NCBI GenBank assembly: GCA_963800725.1
Contig: CAWDCE010000017.1
Coordinates: forward strand, 620,001 to 684,000
Source of the DNA: Bog-473 sp963800725
GTDB lineage: Bacteria > Actinomycetota > Acidimicrobiia > Acidimicrobiales > RAAP-2
Length of the DNA: 64,000 bases
Reading direction: 5' to 3'
Shown in pieces: positions 62,711 through 64,000 of the stretch. How positions within the stretch are numbered: the stretch's first letter is position 1; every line of letters begins with the position of its first letter. A program made the position numbers and the translations under genes. Under the pieces are notes generated by a model, which was given only the letters and a program-made list of their open reading frames with translations, searched no databases and was not told the origin of the DNA.

Positions 62711-64000
62711 GTGACTTCGGACGGAACGTGGTCGGGATCGAGTGATGCCCCGGGTGTTCGAGGCGTCCATGTCGCAGAGGCCTTGTCGACCCGGGTGGTC
62801 GAGACGCACATCTCGAGGCTGTTCTTCGTCGGGGACCGTGTGTACAAGATGCGCAAGCCGGTCCGGTTCCCGTTCGCTGATTTCAGCGACCGACGCGCCA
62901 GAGAAGCCGACTGTCATCGCGAAGTCGCGCTGAACCGCAGGCTCGCACCCGACGTCTACCTCGGGGTTGCCGACGTTGAACTGAACGGCGAAGCCATCGA
63001 CCACATGGTGGTGATGCAACGGATGTCCGAAACCACGAGCATGGCCGCGTTGGCGGTCAACGGAGACGATCTTTCTGAGTGGACTCGACGCGTCGTGGAG
63101 CGATTGGTGCCGTTCCATGATCACGCCAAACGTTCGCCGCACATCTCGGAGGCGGCGAGTGCGCCGGCACTGCGAGACGGTTGGATGGCGAACTTTGCTG
63201 AAATCGCACCCTTCGTCGGGCCCATTCTCCCGAGAGAGATAGACGATGAAATCCAGTATCTGGCGCTCCAATGGCTTTCGGGCCGCTCGGCCCTGCTCGA
63301 TCGACGCATCGATGCAGGACGCATCTGCGATGGTCACGGCGATCTCCAGGCGGACGACATTTTCTGCCTCGATGGCACCGTCGAAATTCTCGATTGCCTA
63401 GAGTTCTCGGACGAGCTCCGCTACAGCGATGTGTGCGCCGACGTCGCCTTCTTGGCTATGGATCTCCAGCGCCTCGGGCGACCCGACGCCGCGCGCCAGT
63501 TTCTGGAGGTCTATCAGGACCTCAGCGGTGACCGATTCCCCCAGGGCCTGGTCCATCACTACTGCGCGCAGCGGGCCTATGTGCGCGCCAAGGTGGCTTG
63601 TTTGCGGGCATCACAAGGCAACCGCGACGCCGACGCGCTCGCTCGCCAACTGCATCGCATGGTGCTTGCGCATCTGCGTCGGGCCAGAGTGTGCCTGGTG
63701 ATCGTCGGTGGTCTCCCCGGATCCGGGAAGTCCACCCTGGCGCAAGGTCTCTCCAGTTCACGAGGTTGGACGATGCTGCGGTCCGACGATGTTCGCCACG
63801 AGGTGACTCTCGCGGATGAAGCCCCCGGTCACGGATATCGCAAGGGTCGCTATGCGCCGCAGCACACCGCCTCGGTCTACCAAGAGCTCTTGGTGAAGGC
63901 CGGGGAGCTCCTTCAGAGCGGGGATTCGGTCCTGCTCGATGCCTCCTGGTCTGATGCTCAGATGCGACTCGGTGCCCAGCAGCTGGCTCAGCGCACGTCC
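62711..64000 (+). CDS. Rv2004c-like bifunctional protein: aminoglycoside-phosphotransferase-like domain plus P-loop ATPase, 3' end outside window
   Basis: At least 430 aa, open to the right edge. GTG 62711 with RBS AGGAG. Residues 20-320: a kinase-like domain beginning VVETHISRLFFVGDRVYKMR, with the catalytic-loop-like CDGHGDLQADDIFCLDG (HGD) and the following metal Asp in EILDCLEFSD. Then a zeta-toxin/AAA-type P-loop, CLVIVGGLPGSGKSTLAQGL. The plan and start match Rv2004c, a DosR-regulon protein of unknown role, as I recall it. It may phosphorylate a small molecule; unproven. Confidence 0.87.
   Translation, partial: MTSDGTWSGSSDAPGVRGVHVAEALSTRVVETHISRLFFVGDRVYKMRKPVRFPFADFSDRRAREADCHREVALNRRLAPDVYLGVADVELNGEAIDHMVVMQRMSETTSMAALAVNGDDLSEWTRRVVERLVPFHDHAKRSPHISEAASAPALRDGWMANFAEIAPFVGPILPREIDDEIQYLALQWLSGRSALLDRRIDAGRICDGHGDLQADDIFCLDGTVEILDCLEFSDELRYSDVCADVAFLAMDLQRLGRPDAARQFLEVYQDLSGDRFPQGLVHHYCAQRAYVRAKVACLRASQGNRDADALARQLHRMVLAHLRRARVCLVIVGGLPGSGKSTLAQGLSSSRGWTMLRSDDVRHEVTLADEAPGHGYRKGRYAPQHTASVYQELLVKAGELLQSGDSVLLDASWSDAQMRLGAQQLAQRTS

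Noticed and set aside
62411..63337. A 308-codon minus-strand reading over the start of the kinase-ATPase gene
   Set aside because: The plus-strand frame holds clear kinase-like and P-loop motifs; the minus reading has none.
1..64000. Widespread pseudogenes and genome decay as the cause of the broken genes
   Set aside because: Each break is a single indel, mostly in a homopolymer, while both flanking parts stay highly conserved; even a tRNA is affected. Sequencing error is simpler.
1..64000. Mobile element, prophage or CRISPR array
   Set aside because: I found no transposase, integrase, phage structural genes other than the encapsulin, or regularly spaced repeats.

Overview
The window is high-GC, densely packed DNA from an actinobacterium. 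Several lineage marks point there: a decaprenyl-phosphate phosphoribosyltransferase-like UbiA enzyme, a GAP/Sap membrane protein, a TIGR03085/mycothiol-type DinB protein, SHOCT/DUF6325 proteins, a WS/DGAT acyltransferase and a DevR/DosR-type regulator. My best guess is an uncultured Acidimicrobiia-like lineage; this is inference from gene content only. I saw no transposase, phage gene or CRISPR array. About sixteen genes (and one tRNA) carry single-base indels, mostly in homopolymer runs, while the protein on both sides of the break remains well conserved. I read these as sequencing or assembly errors and annotate each gene as one locus.

Layout. 1-11 kb: a RodZ-like cell-shape protein (cut by the window edge), signal peptidase I, a D-aminoacylase, a double-length dCTP deaminase, an aldo/keto reductase, an acyl-CoA ligase, a phosphodiester glycosidase, a DPPR-synthase-like prenyltransferase and a GAP protein. 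11-18 kb: a large LuxR-family LAL regulator with three copies of an inverted repeat (ATCACCC-N5-GGGTGAT type) near itself and two SHOCT loci, plus a formylglycine-generating enzyme and a DUF2252 protein. 18-28 kb: type III glutamine synthetase tail-to-tail with glutaminase, an antiporter, a second DUF2252 protein, a universal stress protein (USP) and a GH5 endoglycoceramidase-like enzyme. 28-30.4 kb: a family 1 encapsulin shell gene translationally coupled to a nitrobindin-like heme-binding beta-barrel protein that ends in an encapsulin cargo-loading peptide. 30-41 kb: membrane proteins, a lipase-like SGNH hydrolase, tRNA-Lys, a cNMP-sensing histidine kinase beside a receiver/thioredoxin-reductase fusion, and a TetR-controlled ABC exporter.

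41-64 kb is the other major item: a hypoxia/dormancy island of the mycobacterial DosR type. It holds a divergent GAF histidine kinase (keeping the histidine that ligates heme in DosS, as I recall that sequence) and a DevR/DosR-like regulator. Around them lie six USP genes, the arginine deiminase operon arcABC, a CBS protein, an XRE-flavin protein, a GNAT acetyltransferase / HDAC-like deacetylase / USP operon, a WS/DGAT lipid acyltransferase, a CoA-transferase, an ABC exporter and a Rv2004c-like kinase-ATPase. A 15-base box TAGGGCCATTGGTCC occurs exactly three times, and a fourth site fits TAGGGNC-N4-GTCC. These sites lie about 45-75 bases before the first genes of separate units and resemble the mycobacterial DosR box.

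How it could work together (inference): low O2 or NO is sensed by the heme-GAF kinase, and the DevR-like regulator then switches on ATP generation from arginine, USPs, reversible protein acetylation and lipid storage. The encapsulated heme protein may handle NO, peroxide or heme in the same lifestyle, although I saw no DosR-like box at that operon.
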